DNA from: Streptomyces sp. ALI-76-A
Lineage (GTDB): Bacteria; Actinomycetota; Actinomycetes; Streptomycetales; Streptomycetaceae
Assembly: GCF_030287445.1 (NCBI RefSeq)
Contig: NZ_JASVWB010000002.1
Coordinates: 2,852,001-2,916,000 of the forward strand
Length of the DNA stretch: 64,000 bases
Reading direction: 5' to 3'
The notes under the pieces were generated by a model. It was not told the DNA's origin. It did no database searches and was given only the letters and a program-made list of their open reading frames with translations. This document shows, in pieces, positions 1 through 8,346 of the stretch. The position numbers were made by a program, and so were the translations under genes. Within the stretch, counting starts at the first letter, position 1; each line of letters opens with the position of its first letter.

Positions 1-1090
1 GGCGCCCCTGCGGGCCGCTCGCCCACCCCAGGAAGACGTCACCGGTGGCCTGGAGCAGCCGCTGCCCGGCGACGACGCGGTGCCCGTGATGGACGTACGG
101 CCCGCTCGGCAGATGCTCCTCCAGTACGGACCTGCGCGCCTCCCTGATCCGCAGGAAGAGGGGGTCGTCCGGGTCCCGGCCGGCGAGCAGCACGAGGAAG
201 CTGCGGGTGCCGACGCCGCCCACGCCGACCACCTCGCGGGCCGCGTCGACGAAGCGGTAGCGGTCCAGGAGCTGCCGGCGCTCGTCGGCGAGGGTGGACC
301 GGTAGTCGCTGAAGATCTTGCGCACGGTGGCCGTGTCGGCGGCGCCGGCGGGTTCGAGGAGCGGCGGGTCGTGGACCAGGCGCCGGCGTCCGTCGACGAC
401 CTCGGTGAGCCTGCCGAGGGGTTGGAGGCCGGTGCGGCGGCGGGCCCGGGTCAGGCTGGACCCGGCCCGGCGGCGCCGATCGGAACGGACCAGCGACCGC
501 AGGCCGTCGGCGTCGATGCGCTCGTACCAGACGTCGAGTTCACCGCGCCCGGCGAGACGGCGGACGGCACGGCGGTAGCCGGCGGCGGCCTCCAGGGCGG
601 CGTGGCGGACCTCGGCCTCGCTGTGGCCGTTCTCGCGGGCGGTGACGGCGACGCTGGCGGCGAGGCGCTTGACATCCCACTCGAACGGGCCCGGGAAGGT
701 CTCGTCGAAGTCGTCGAGGTCGAACAGCAGGCCGCGTTCCGGGGAGGCGTGGAGACCGAAGTTGAGCAGGTGGGCATCACCGCACAGCTGCACCGTGAGG
801 CCGGTGTGCGGCTGGGCGGCGAGGTCCGCGGCCATCACGGCGGCCGCGCCGCGCAGGAACGCCGAGGGCGAGGCGGCCATGCGGCCGTACCGGACCGGCA
901 GCAGCTCCGGCAGCCGGTCGCGGTCCTGCCGCTCCAGGACGCCGACGGGGTCGGGCCGGTCGACGGCGGGGACCCGGGCGGCGTGCGCGGAGCGGGGGAC
1001 GCGCTTGCGGGCCGCCTTGCCGCCGGCGGCGCGGGCGGCCGGATCGGTGCGGTGGGCCGGGCGGGCGGGGACGGCCGGGGTGCTGGTCAT
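1..1090 (-). CDS. DUF2252 family protein (C-terminus cut by window edge)
   Basis: The reading frame is open from the ATG at 1090 to the window edge (363 codons, no stop), so the C-terminus is missing. Visible segments include LPVRYGRMAASPSAFLRG near residue 60 and LCGDAHLLNFGLHASPERG near residue 100, followed by DLDDFDETFPGPFEWDVKR. The GDAH/N and DxDDFD arrangement is typical of DUF2252, a protein-kinase-like fold of unknown substrate. An AAGGCAG ribosome site lies a few bases before the ATG. The strong plus-strand frame over the same DNA is its antisense shadow. Function unknown; the family call is fairly safe. Confidence 0.8.
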   Translation of the reverse strand, partial: MTSTPAVPARPAHRTDPAARAAGGKAARKRVPRSAHAARVPAVDRPDPVGVLERQDRDRLPELLPVRYGRMAASPSAFLRGAAAVMAADLAAQPHTGLTVQLCGDAHLLNFGLHASPERGLLFDLDDFDETFPGPFEWDVKRLAASVAVTARENGHSEAEVRHAALEAAAGYRRAVRRLAGRGELDVWYERIDADGLRSLVRSDRRRRAGSSLTRARRRTGLQPLGRLTEVVDGRRRLVHDPPLLEPAGAADTATVRKIFSDYRSTLADERRQLLDRYRFVDAAREVVGVGGVGTRSFLVLLAGRDPDDPLFLRIREARRSVLEEHLPSGPYVHHGHRVVAGQRLLQATGDVFLGWASGPQGR

Positions 1091-1248
1091 CTGGGCTGCC
1101 TTCGCATCGCGCCTCCTCGGGTGCCCCGGTGTCGTCACCTCCTGATCGCAGTGAAGGCCGGGGGGTGGGGCGTACGCATGCCGGGTACGGCGAACGGGTG
1201 ACGGCGGCCGGGCTCGGTCACCGGGTCCGGCGGCCGGGTCCAGGCGGG

Positions 1249-1290
1249 CGGATCTCGGCGACCGGATCTCGGCGGCCGGATCTCGGCGGC
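1249..1290. repeat. 14-bp tandem repeat, 3 copies
   Basis: Three head-to-tail copies of CGGATCTCGGCG(A/G)C occupy the gap between the divergent DUF2252 and winged-helix genes. They may be a slippage product or an operator cluster; nothing visible decides. Confidence 0.6.
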
Positions 1291-1354
1291 GTCCGATTGT
1301 CAGTGGTGTCCGGGAGGATTCCCGCACGGAGGCGTGAGGGATGAGGAGGCCGGC

Positions 1355-2539
1355 ATGGGTGACGAGGCGCGGTACATCGGCGTGGCGGAGCGGCGGGCGC
1401 GGCTCGCGCTGCGGCACCGGCTGGCCGGAGCGGCGCGAGCGGCGGGGCCGGAGGAGGTCGCCGGCTCCCTGGTCGCCCTGCACGGCTCGGACCCGGCGAC
1501 GGTGTACCTCGCGGTGGGGGCGCGGCTGGTGGATCCGGCGGGGACGGTTCCGCAGACCGGCCGGGCCTTGTACGAGGACCGCACGCTGGTCCGGATGCAC
1601 GGCATGCGACACACGGTCTTCGTGTTCCCGACGGAGCTGACCGCGGTCGTGCACGCCTCGACCGGGCTCACGGTCGCCGCGCGGGAGCGGGCCGCGCTGC
1701 TGAAGGACATGGCGGCGGCCGGGGCGCCGGACGCGGCCTGGCTCAAGGAGGTCGAGGAGTCGGCACTGGCCGCGCTGTCCCGGCGCGGACAGGCGACGGC
1801 GGCGGAACTCGCCCGGGACGAGCCGCGCCTGCGGGAGCAGTTCGCGTACGCGGCCGGGAAGAGCTACGCGGGCGTGCACACCGTCTCGACCCGCCTGCTG
1901 AGGGTGCTCGGCGTCGAGGGCAGGGTCGTCCGCGGCCGGCCGCTCGGCTCCTGGACGTCCAGTCAGTTCCGCTGGGCGGTGGCGCCGGCCCACCCCGAAC
2001 TGGACCCGGCCGAGGCGCAGGCCGCGCTCCTCGAGCGGTGGCTCACCGTGTGCGGACCCGCCACGGAGGCCGACCTGAAGTGGTGGACGGGGTGGAAGGT
2101 GACCGACGTCCGCCGGGCGTTGGCGGCGATCGGAGCGCGGTCGGTGTCCCTGGACGAGGGCACGGGCCACGTCGTCGACGGCGACGTCGGGCCGGTGGCG
2201 GAGCCGGCCGAACCGTGGGCCGCGCTGCTCCCGGCGCTCGATCCGACGGCGATGGGCTGGCAGCAGCGGGACTGGTACCTGGCACCGGAGTTGCGGCCCG
2301 CCCTGTTCGACTACAGCGGCAACGTGGGGCCGACGGTGTGGTGGAACGGGCGGGTGGTGGGCGGGTGGGCCCAGCGCCCGGACGGAGAGATCGTCTGGCG
2401 GATCCTCGCCCCGGACGGGGTCGGGCGGGACGCGGAGGCGGCGATCGCGGCGGAGGCGGAGCGGTTGCGGGAGTGGGTGGGGACGACGCGAGTGACGCCG
2501 CGTTTCCGGACACCGGTGGAGAAGGAGTTGGCACGGTAG
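1355..2539 (+). CDS. Winged-helix DNA-binding domain protein (AlkZ/YcaQ-like, HTH_42)
   Basis: A 394-aa protein of the HTH_42 family, whose characterised members (AlkZ, YcaQ) are DNA glycosylases for interstrand crosslinks. Here the N-terminal winged-helix part (about residues 5-100) contains SLVALHGSDPATVYLAV, then RMHGMRHTVFV, and the C-terminal half has SSQFRW and WKVTDVRRAL followed by a WNGRVVGGW beta segment. The QxQ/QxD catalytic motif of AlkZ/YcaQ is not evident where HGSD stands, so glycosylase activity is unproven. The ATG at 1355 is preferred over the in-frame GTG at 1334 because GAGGAGG lies about 5 nt before it. Confidence 0.8.
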   Translation: MGDEARYIGVAERRARLALRHRLAGAARAAGPEEVAGSLVALHGSDPATVYLAVGARLVDPAGTVPQTGRALYEDRTLVRMHGMRHTVFVFPTELTAVVHASTGLTVAARERAALLKDMAAAGAPDAAWLKEVEESALAALSRRGQATAAELARDEPRLREQFAYAAGKSYAGVHTVSTRLLRVLGVEGRVVRGRPLGSWTSSQFRWAVAPAHPELDPAEAQAALLERWLTVCGPATEADLKWWTGWKVTDVRRALAAIGARSVSLDEGTGHVVDGDVGPVAEPAEPWAALLPALDPTAMGWQQRDWYLAPELRPALFDYSGNVGPTVWWNGRVVGGWAQRPDGEIVWRILAPDGVGRDAEAAIAAEAERLREWVGTTRVTPRFRTPVEKELAR

Positions 2540-2544
2540 GGGCG

Positions 2545-3103
2545 GGACGGGCACCGGAGGACGCGTGGCCGCCACCGGAAGGCGGTCGCCCGCCGGAGGA
2601 GCATGCCCGCCGTTCCAGGACGCCGACCCGCCACCCGAGAGGGCGTGACCGATCCTGGAGGGCGGTCGGCAGCCGGAGAGGGCGCGACCGCCTCAGGGCG
2701 CGAGCCCAGCGAAGGGCGCCGACCCGCCACCCCAGGGCGAGCGGCCACCGGAGCAAGCGCGCCCCTCCAGAAGGCGGAAGGCCCCGGAGAGCGTGCGATC
2801 AGCCGTCGGAGGCGCGGGTCCGCCGCGGGAGAGGGCGCGACCAGCCGCCGAACGGCGCGGGTCCGCTACGTGAAAGGGCGTGAGGCGATCCCGGAGGACG
2901 CGCGGACCGGCCCGCAGGGCGATCGACCGCCGGAGCAGGCGTGGCCCTTCCCGAGAGCGGAAGGCCGCCGGAGCAGGCGTGGCCCCCGGCGGAGGGCGCG
3001 GACCGACCCCGGCCGGTGCGGGCCCGACTCCGGGGGCGGTGCCCTCCGTCGGGGGCGCGCGGGCGCCGGGAGCCCGGTGGGGCGGGGCGCCCGGCGCCGT
3101 GGC
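2545..3103. repeat. Degenerate GC-rich repeat region, no gene supported
   Basis: About 560 bp between the winged-helix gene and the next minus-strand gene. It is filled with imperfect copies of short words such as GGAGGGCGCGACC and CCGGAGCAGGCGTGGCCC (the latter twice near 2931 and 2973). The long frames crossing it encode only R/G/P/A-rich strings without domains and in several frames at once, which is what repeated GC-rich words produce. I see no promoter or conserved ORF. Confidence 0.6.
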
Positions 3104-3418
3104 TCACCTCGAGTAGCGCATCAGCGCCCGCACCATGTGACACGTCGTGTCCGACGGCGGATGGACACCGATCATCTCGGCGGCGTCCCGGATCGTCTCG
3201 TCGCGGGCCTGGTTGGGCAGGTACACGCCCGAGTCGAGCAGGGCGATGGCGAGGCGCATCGCCTTGAGACGACGGTTGTGGCTCACGTACCACTCACGCG
3301 GGCGTCCCGGCGGCAACGGCCGCTTCTCCACCGGCTCGTACGGCAGATCGAGCAGAACGGGACGCTTCGCGGTGGACTGGGTCGGCAGCGGCTTCGGCTT
3401 CAGTGCGGCAGCGGGCAC
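3104..3418 (-). CDS. Small conserved hypothetical protein
   Basis: A 104-aa basic protein with a Pro/Lys-rich N-terminus and a compact C-terminal half (PREWYVSHNRRLKAMRLAIA, then an acidic and Asp/Thr region). No transmembrane segment, signal peptide or recognised domain. An AGGAGG lies 6 nt before the GTG at 3418, whereas it directly abuts the ATG at 3424, so the GTG is preferred. Third-position GC bias supports coding. Function unknown; it resembles small Streptomyces-specific proteins found near glnII. Confidence 0.65.
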   Translation of the reverse strand: MPAAALKPKPLPTQSTAKRPVLLDLPYEPVEKRPLPPGRPREWYVSHNRRLKAMRLAIALLDSGVYLPNQARDETIRDAAEMIGVHPPSDTTCHMVRALMRYSR

Positions 3419-3514
3419 AGGCATCCTCCTGTCGCGGTCAGGGCGTCACGCCGGGGACTTCGGCGACCCCGGCAACACCCTCGAACACTGCTTCTATTCT
3501 ACTGCCCGCCACTG

Positions 3515-3540
3515 ACAAAAGCCCCTGGCCACAAGGGCTT
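3515..3540. terminator. Hairpin in divergent intergenic region
   Basis: AAAGCCC and GGGCTTT form a 7-bp stem with a 10-nt loop between the two divergent genes. The place is unusual for a terminator, since both neighbours start here; it may lie in the leader of the ArsC-like gene. Confidence 0.35.
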
Positions 3541-3593
3541 TCGGGGGTGGTGTGACGCAGGTGGAGAACGGGTTCTCGCGTACCGTGGACGGC

Positions 3594-3953
3594 ATGGAAA
3601 TCTGGATCAACCCGGCCTGTTCCAAGTGCCGCAGCGCGCTCTCCCTGCTGGACGCCGAGGGCGCGGACTACACCGTCCGCCGCTACCTGGAGGACGTACC
3701 GGGCGAGGACGAGATCCGGGACGTACTGGACCGTCTGGGCCTGGAACCCTGGGACATCACGCGCACCCAGGAGGCCGTCGCCAAGGAACTCGGCCTCAAG
3801 GCGTGGCCGCGGGACGCGAGCGCGCGGGACCGCTGGATCGAGGCACTCGCCGCGCATCCGAAGCTGATCCAGCGGCCGATCATCACGGCGGACGACGGAA
3901 CGGCGGTGGTGGCCCGGACCGACGAGGCCGTACGGGACGCCTTGTCCCGTTAG
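3594..3953 (+). CDS. ArsC/Spx-family thioredoxin-fold protein (arsenate reductase-like)
   Basis: A 119-aa protein starting MEIWINPACSKCRSAL, with the C-x2-C at residues 9 and 12 of the ArsC/YffB family, and the later LIQRPIITADDG segment that contains the Arg-Pro of the active site. Glutaredoxin-coupled arsenate reductases have this fold, but many actinobacterial members are orphan oxidoreductases and no ars genes are adjacent, so the substrate is inferred only. The ATG at 3594 gives a start that matches family N-termini; the longer GTG at 3552 would add a non-conserved tail. Confidence 0.8.
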   Translation: MEIWINPACSKCRSALSLLDAEGADYTVRRYLEDVPGEDEIRDVLDRLGLEPWDITRTQEAVAKELGLKAWPRDASARDRWIEALAAHPKLIQRPIITADDGTAVVARTDEAVRDALSR

Positions 3954-4115
3954 CCCCCAGGCCGGAGGAGGGAGCCAGGGCGGTCGCCCCCAGTACCGGT
4001 AGCCCCGACTCCCGTGTGACGCAGGTAACTTCAGTGACTCCTGTCACCACTGAGCAGCATCGTTCGGTATCTCGTACATAGCGGCGTACGCTCCCCGACC
4101 ACTCAGGAGTCGCGC

Positions 4116-4805
4116 ATGTCGCGCAGGAGAACCCTCGGTACGAAGAAGAAGATCGCGCTGCTGGTCAGCGCGGCGGCGGTGGCGGGAGGCGGTGCCTTCG
4201 TCATGGCGAGCACCTCGAACGCCGCGGGTCCGCAGTCCGCGGCGGAGTCGACCGTCTGTCAGGGACTCGCCACCGCCCTCGGCAACAACCAGAAGTTCAT
4301 CGCCGACCAACGGGCCGCTCCGGACGCGCAGTCCGCGGCCAGGGTCGCCAACCGCGAGGCGGTCATCGCGCAGATCGAGCGCCAGCAGGAGGCGTCCGGG
4401 TGCGTCGTCGGGGAGTCGGCTCAGGACTCCCAGGCGGCACAGCCCCCGCAGACCGCCCAGCCCTCGCAGACCGCCCAGCCTCCCCAGGCCGCGCAGCCCG
4501 CGCCGAGCGCCCCCGCCGCCTCGCCGCCCCCCGCGGCGGGAGGCGGCGCGGCCACCGGGCAGCAGGTGTGCAACGGCTCGACCATCACCCTGTCCGGTGA
4601 GGGCGGCGCCCCGGCCGCGTCCAGCAACCAGTTCCCGGCGGGCACCAGGCTGAAGGTCACCAACCTGGACAACAACAAGTCCACGACGGTGGAGGTCACC
4701 TCGGTCTCCGGCAGCTGCGCACTGCTGAACAACGCGGCCTTCGAACAGGTGCGTGAGCCCGGCAAGTTCCTGATCCGCCGGGCCGTGATCGAGAAGGTGG
4801 GGTGA
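4116..4805 (+). CDS. Secreted protein with C-terminal double-psi-barrel-like domain
   Basis: A 229-aa exported protein. It has a basic start (MSRRRTLGTKKK), a hydrophobic segment to about residue 35 and a signal-peptide-like end near SNAAG. Next comes a helical region with single Cys residues (about 45-105), a Gln/Pro/Ala low-complexity linker of AQPPQ-type repeats (110-145), and a C-terminal domain beginning QQVCNG. In that domain FPAGTRLKVTNLDNNKS and TTVEVTSVSGSC recall RlpA-like double-psi beta barrels. An AGGAG lies before the ATG. The order signal, helical Cys region, linker, domain is shared with the DUF1996 protein at 11539. Extracellular role unknown. Confidence 0.75.
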   Translation: MSRRRTLGTKKKIALLVSAAAVAGGGAFVMASTSNAAGPQSAAESTVCQGLATALGNNQKFIADQRAAPDAQSAARVANREAVIAQIERQQEASGCVVGESAQDSQAAQPPQTAQPSQTAQPPQAAQPAPSAPAASPPPAAGGGAATGQQVCNGSTITLSGEGGAPAASSNQFPAGTRLKVTNLDNNKSTTVEVTSVSGSCALLNNAAFEQVREPGKFLIRRAVIEKVG

Positions 4806-4952
4806 CGCCGTTCGCGTAGGAACCCGCTGAGGCGACGGCCCGTCCGGAGGGCGCGGCGTGCGGCGGCGTGTGGGGACACGTCCGGCAGGACCGCTGTCCC
4901 GGTACGCGGCAGCTGCTCACCCGCCCCGGGCCGTCACCTCGTACGTGTCACA

Positions 4953-4986
4953 GGTTCGGCTGTTCGCGGCCACGAACAGCCGAACC
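4953..4986. terminator. Perfect 14-bp hairpin terminator
   Basis: GGTTCGGCTGTTCG pairs perfectly with CGAACAGCCGAACC over a 6-nt loop, 147 bp after the secreted-protein gene and 176 bp before the GlnR box. It separates that gene from glnII transcription. The rest of 4806-5161 shows no supported gene. Confidence 0.75.
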
Positions 4987-5161
4987 GGCATGTCCGGGGC
5001 CCGTGGCGCCCGCGGGGTCCTGCCCCCGCGCCGGCCCCTCACGCACATCGCATACGAGCCGTCGTGCGCGCACACGCGAGCCCGCGTCCGTGAGCGCGGA
5101 CAGCGGACTCCCGGCCCGTGGCGGCGCCCTCACACAGTGAATCGCGACACAGCACCACCAG

Positions 5162-5199
5162 GTAACACCGGGTTCACATTCGGGCAATGATCGGGAAAT
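5162..5199 (+). promoter_or_regulatory. GlnR box upstream of glnII
   Basis: Four half-sites with exact 6-nt spacing: GTAAC, TTCAC, GCAAT, GAAAT. This matches the gTnAc-n6-GaAAc-n6 pattern recognised by GlnR, the actinomycete nitrogen regulator, and lies about 100 bp before the glnII start. Regulation by GlnR is inferred from the match and from known GlnR control of glnII in S. coelicolor. Confidence 0.85.
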
Positions 5200-5299
5200 C
5201 GCCTGTTGGCAGGCTGCCGGGCATCCACCGCGGCGCCCCAGTGCCGTAGCGCCGCAGCACCCGCACGTGCGTCTGACCCACCCCCGAAGGAAGTGGCCC

Positions 5300-6328
5300 G
5301 TGACCTTCAAGGCTGAGTACATCTGGATCGACGGCACCCAGCCGACCGCCAAGCTCCGCTCCAAGACGAAGATCCTGGCGGACGACGCCAAGGGTGCCGA
5401 GCTGGGAATCTGGGGCTTCGACGGGTCCTCCACGAACCAGGCCGAGGGGCACTCCTCGGACCGTGTCCTCAAGCCGGTCTTCTCCTGCCCGGACCCGATC
5501 CGCGGCGGCGACGACATCCTCGTGCTGTGCGAGGTCCTCAACATCGACATGACGCCGCACGAGTCCAACACCCGTGCCGCGCTGACCGAGGTCGCCGAGA
5601 AGTTCGCCGCGCAGGAGCCCATCTTCGGCATCGAGCAGGAGTACACGTTCTTCAAGGACGGCTACCCGCTCGGCTTCCCCAAGGGCGGCTTCCCGGCCCC
5701 GCAGGGCGGCTACTACTGCGGTGTCGGCGCCGACGAGATCTTCGGCCGTGACATCGTCGAGGCGCACCTCGACAACTGCCTCAAGGCGGGCCTCGCCATC
5801 TCCGGCATCAACGCCGAGGTCATGCCCGGCCAGTGGGAGTTCCAGGTCGGCCCGGTCTCCCCGCTGGAGGTCTCCGACCACCTGTGGGTGGCCCGCTGGC
5901 TGCTCTACCGCACCGCCGAGGACTTCGGCGTCGCCGCCACCCTGGACCCGAAGCCGGTCAAGGGCGACTGGAACGGCGCCGGCGCGCACACCAACTTCTC
6001 CACCAAGGCGATGCGCGAGACGTACGAGGCGATCATCACCGCCGCCGAGTCGCTCGGTGAGGGCTCCAAGCCGCTCGACCACGTCAAGAACTACGGCGCC
6101 GGCATCGACGACCGCCTGACCGGTCTGCACGAGACCGCCCCGTGGAACGAGTACAGCTACGGCGTCTCCAACCGTGGCGCCTCGGTCCGCATCCCGTGGC
6201 AGGTCGAGAAGGACGGCAAGGGCTACATCGAGGACCGCCGCCCGAACGCCAACGTGGACCCGTACCTGGTGACGCGGCTGATCGTCGACACCTGCTGCAC
6301 CGCGCTGGAGAAGGCCGGACAGGTCTGA
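5300..6328 (+). CDS. glnII: Glutamine synthetase type II
   Basis: A 342-aa eukaryotic-type (GSII) enzyme that makes glutamine from glutamate, ammonia and ATP in the cytoplasm. Recognisable segments include TFKAEYIWIDGTQPTAKLRS at the N-terminus, WGFDGSSTNQAEGHSSD near residue 40, GIEQEYTFF near 115, NAEVMPGQWEFQ near 175 and GAGAHTNFST near 225. Length equals the Streptomyces GlnII family. The GTG at 5300 is chosen because GAAGGAAG precedes it by about 7 nt; the upstream extension is not conserved-looking. GSII is heat-labile and, unlike GSI, is not known to be adenylylated. It is preceded by a GlnR box and followed by a strong terminator, so it is monocistronic. Confidence 0.97.
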   Translation: MTFKAEYIWIDGTQPTAKLRSKTKILADDAKGAELGIWGFDGSSTNQAEGHSSDRVLKPVFSCPDPIRGGDDILVLCEVLNIDMTPHESNTRAALTEVAEKFAAQEPIFGIEQEYTFFKDGYPLGFPKGGFPAPQGGYYCGVGADEIFGRDIVEAHLDNCLKAGLAISGINAEVMPGQWEFQVGPVSPLEVSDHLWVARWLLYRTAEDFGVAATLDPKPVKGDWNGAGAHTNFSTKAMRETYEAIITAAESLGEGSKPLDHVKNYGAGIDDRLTGLHETAPWNEYSYGVSNRGASVRIPWQVEKDGKGYIEDRRPNANVDPYLVTRLIVDTCCTALEKAGQV

Positions 6329-6350
6329 TCCGTCCAGCCGCTTCTTCCGA

Positions 6351-6381
6351 GGGGGCGCCCGCCATACCGGCGGGCGCCCCC
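6351..6381 (+). terminator. glnII terminator
   Basis: A 13-bp perfect GC stem (GGGGGCGCCCGCC with its complement) around ATACC, 23 bp after the glnII stop codon. Confidence 0.85.
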
Positions 6382-6415
6382 TCGCGTTGTCGGTGGGGCG
6401 TGTCATCGTGGGGAC

Positions 6416-7348
6416 ATGGAGATCGACGGGGACCCGGCCGGCCGTCTGGCCGTCAAGGTGCAGACGGAGAACTGGCAGACACACGCCCGGATTTCGGCGG
6501 CGCGGCTGCGGGAGCTGGTGGGCCGGATCGGGGGCGCCGGGGACCGCTTTCTGACCGTCCAGCGGATCCCCGACATCCCGGACGTGTTCGCCCAGGTGTG
6601 GCACGAGGAGGGCGGGGACTACCGGCTGGAGCACCGGCTCGGTGAGGACGGGTTCCACGGGGTGAACCTGACCGACCCCGGCCGGGTGGCCGGGCTCCTG
6701 ACCGGCTGGGCGCTCCAGGAGGCCGGCTGGGACGCGGGCGTCGGGTGGGAGCCGGTCGACCTCGGACCGCGCGAGGAGGTCCCCGAACTGCCGGACGCGG
6801 TGCGGGAGAAGGTCGAGGCGCGGGTCCGGACGCGGCTGCGCGGCGGCTACGACAGCCGGCGGGAACTGGCCGGGCTCGCCGAGGAGTACCTGGCCGAGGG
6901 TGACCGGCGGCCGGTCTCCGGGGCCCAGGCCCGGCGGCTGGTGGACCGGCTGTGGCGGGAGCGGCTGGCCGAGCAGGAGACCTGGCGGGGTGTCACCGAC
7001 CCCGAGCGGCTCACCCGCGCCTTCGAGGCGCTCGACGCGGCCGGCATCACGGCCCGGGAGCACTTCGCCTGCTGCCGCAGGTGCGGCATGGCCGAGATAG
7101 GCGCGGAGGGCGAGGGCGCGCGGGGCTTCGTCTTCTTCCACCAGCAGTCCACCGAGAGCGTGGCCGAAGGGCAAGGCCTGGCGCTCCACTACGGCGGCTT
7201 CGACGGCACGGACGGCACCACCACCAGCGTCGGACACGAGGTCGTCGCCGCGCTCCGCGCCGCCGGGCTGTCCGCCCAGTGGGACGGCCGCCCGGACACC
7301 GCCCTCTCGGTCACGGACCTGACCTGGCACAAACGCCTGGTGGGATGA
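6416..7348 (+). CDS. DUF6891 family protein
   Basis: A 310-aa cytoplasmic protein without signal or membrane segment. The C-terminal half carries the pattern of DUF6891: HFACCRRCGMAEIG (Cys pairs, possible metal site, about residue 220), GFVFFHQQSTE, and LALHYGGFDG. The N-terminal 100 residues (VQTENWQTHARISAARL) look like a separate domain. It is transcribed after the glnII terminator and ends before the 40-codon ORF. Function unknown. Confidence 0.75.
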   Translation: MEIDGDPAGRLAVKVQTENWQTHARISAARLRELVGRIGGAGDRFLTVQRIPDIPDVFAQVWHEEGGDYRLEHRLGEDGFHGVNLTDPGRVAGLLTGWALQEAGWDAGVGWEPVDLGPREEVPELPDAVREKVEARVRTRLRGGYDSRRELAGLAEEYLAEGDRRPVSGAQARRLVDRLWRERLAEQETWRGVTDPERLTRAFEALDAAGITAREHFACCRRCGMAEIGAEGEGARGFVFFHQQSTESVAEGQGLALHYGGFDGTDGTTTSVGHEVVAALRAAGLSAQWDGRPDTALSVTDLTWHKRLVG

Positions 7349-7436
7349 GGCCGGCACCGTCGGCCGCACGCCAGGCAGGTGTCCGAGGTGTGAGAGGAGG
7401 GTCCTGGTGGCGGCCGGTGTCTGCTTCAATGGGGCC

Positions 7437-7559
7437 ATGGTCGGCATCCAGAAGCACACCGCGACAGGTCGCCATGACCTCGAGCCCTTCTGGCCCTCCC
7501 GTCAGCACCACGACTTCGACCGGGTGTGTTGCCGCGCGATGAACGCGCCGGCCCTCTAA
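7437..7559 (+). CDS. 40-aa small protein or leader peptide
   Basis: ATG at 7437 opens 40 codons to TAA at 7559, reading MVGIQKHTATGRHDLEPFWP at the start and containing RVCCRAMNAPAL at the end. The aromatic, His and CC content, the ordered codon bias and its place 118 bp upstream of a winged-helix regulator suggest a real small gene rather than chance. A GC hairpin follows it at 7573. It could be an independent small protein or a regulatory leader ORF; no ribosome site of normal strength is seen close to the ATG. Confidence 0.55.
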   Translation: MVGIQKHTATGRHDLEPFWPSRQHHDFDRVCCRAMNAPAL

Positions 7560-7572
7560 AGCCGTTCACCCC

Positions 7573-7588
7573 GGCCTTCGGCCGGCGC
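7573..7588 (+). terminator. Short hairpin after the 40-codon ORF
   Basis: CCGGCC-TTC-GGCCGG forms a compact stem-loop 14 bp after the small ORF stop and about 90 bp before the next gene. It could act as an attenuator or terminator. Confidence 0.5.
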
Positions 7589-7677
7589 GAAAAGACGTAG
7601 GTCCTCGACGAGCCCGACCACGAAGCCGGGTCGTCGACCTCCCCGACCCGCCTCTCGCGCGAAAGAGCTGACGTCTC

Positions 7678-8286
7678 ATGGCGACCACTCGTTCCCTCTC
7701 CACCGCCCCCCGCACCGGCTCGTCCGCCCCGGCCGACGGCTCCGCCCGGCACCGTCTGCGCGCCGTCGACCGGGACGAGGTGGTCGAGATCGCGGACTTC
7801 CTGCCGCCGGGTGCCACCTGGCTGCCCGCTCCCCCGCACACCCTGCCCACGCTGCCGGGCCGGCCGCCGATGGTCGGCTACCTGGTGCTCGTGCCGGCCG
7901 GCCAGCAGCCACCGTTCCCGCCGGCCGCGGTGCCCGGCCTGCCGCTCGCGGCGACCGCGCCGGAGACCGACGAGAAGGCCCTCGACCCGGTCGAGCCGCT
8001 CGTGCGGGTCGACACCGTGCGCCGTACCGCCGCCGTGGACGGGCGTGAACTGGACCTGACCTACCTGGAGTTCGAGCTCCTCGCGCACCTCGTCACGCAC
8101 CCGCACCGGGTGCACACCCGCGACCAGCTGGTCGGCACGGTGTGGGGCTACGGACATGTGGGCGACGGCCGTACCGTCGACGTCCACATCGCCCGGCTGC
8201 GCCGCAAGCTGGGCTCCGAGCACCGACGGGCGATCCAGACGGTGCGGCGGGTCGGCTACAAGTACGCGCCGCCGGCCGGACACTGA
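7678..8286 (+). CDS. Winged-helix regulator, OmpR/PhoB-type DNA-binding domain without receiver
   Basis: A 202-aa regulator. Residues about 105-198 form an OmpR-type winged helix: TYLEFELLAHLVTHPHRVHT, DQLVGTVWGYGH, GRTVDVHIARLRRKLG and VGYKYAPP are the hallmark segments. The N-terminal 100 residues are Pro/Ala-rich and lack the phosphoacceptor Asp fold of a receiver, so it is not a classical response regulator. No kinase gene is adjacent. The preceding 40-codon ORF and hairpin may affect its expression. Target genes unknown. Confidence 0.85.
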   Translation: MATTRSLSTAPRTGSSAPADGSARHRLRAVDRDEVVEIADFLPPGATWLPAPPHTLPTLPGRPPMVGYLVLVPAGQQPPFPPAAVPGLPLAATAPETDEKALDPVEPLVRVDTVRRTAAVDGRELDLTYLEFELLAHLVTHPHRVHTRDQLVGTVWGYGHVGDGRTVDVHIARLRRKLGSEHRRAIQTVRRVGYKYAPPAGH

Positions 8287-8346
8287 CCGTCTGCCGACAG
8301 CAGACCCCGGTTCCCGCCCGCGGCCGGACCGGGCAGAGTCGTCGGC

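Noticed and set aside
80..1201. 373-codon plus-strand ORF
   Set aside because: Shadow of the DUF2252 gene on the minus strand, which is open to the window edge.
5174..7459. 761-codon minus-strand ORF
   Set aside because: Antisense to glnII and the DUF6891 gene, both supported by family motifs.
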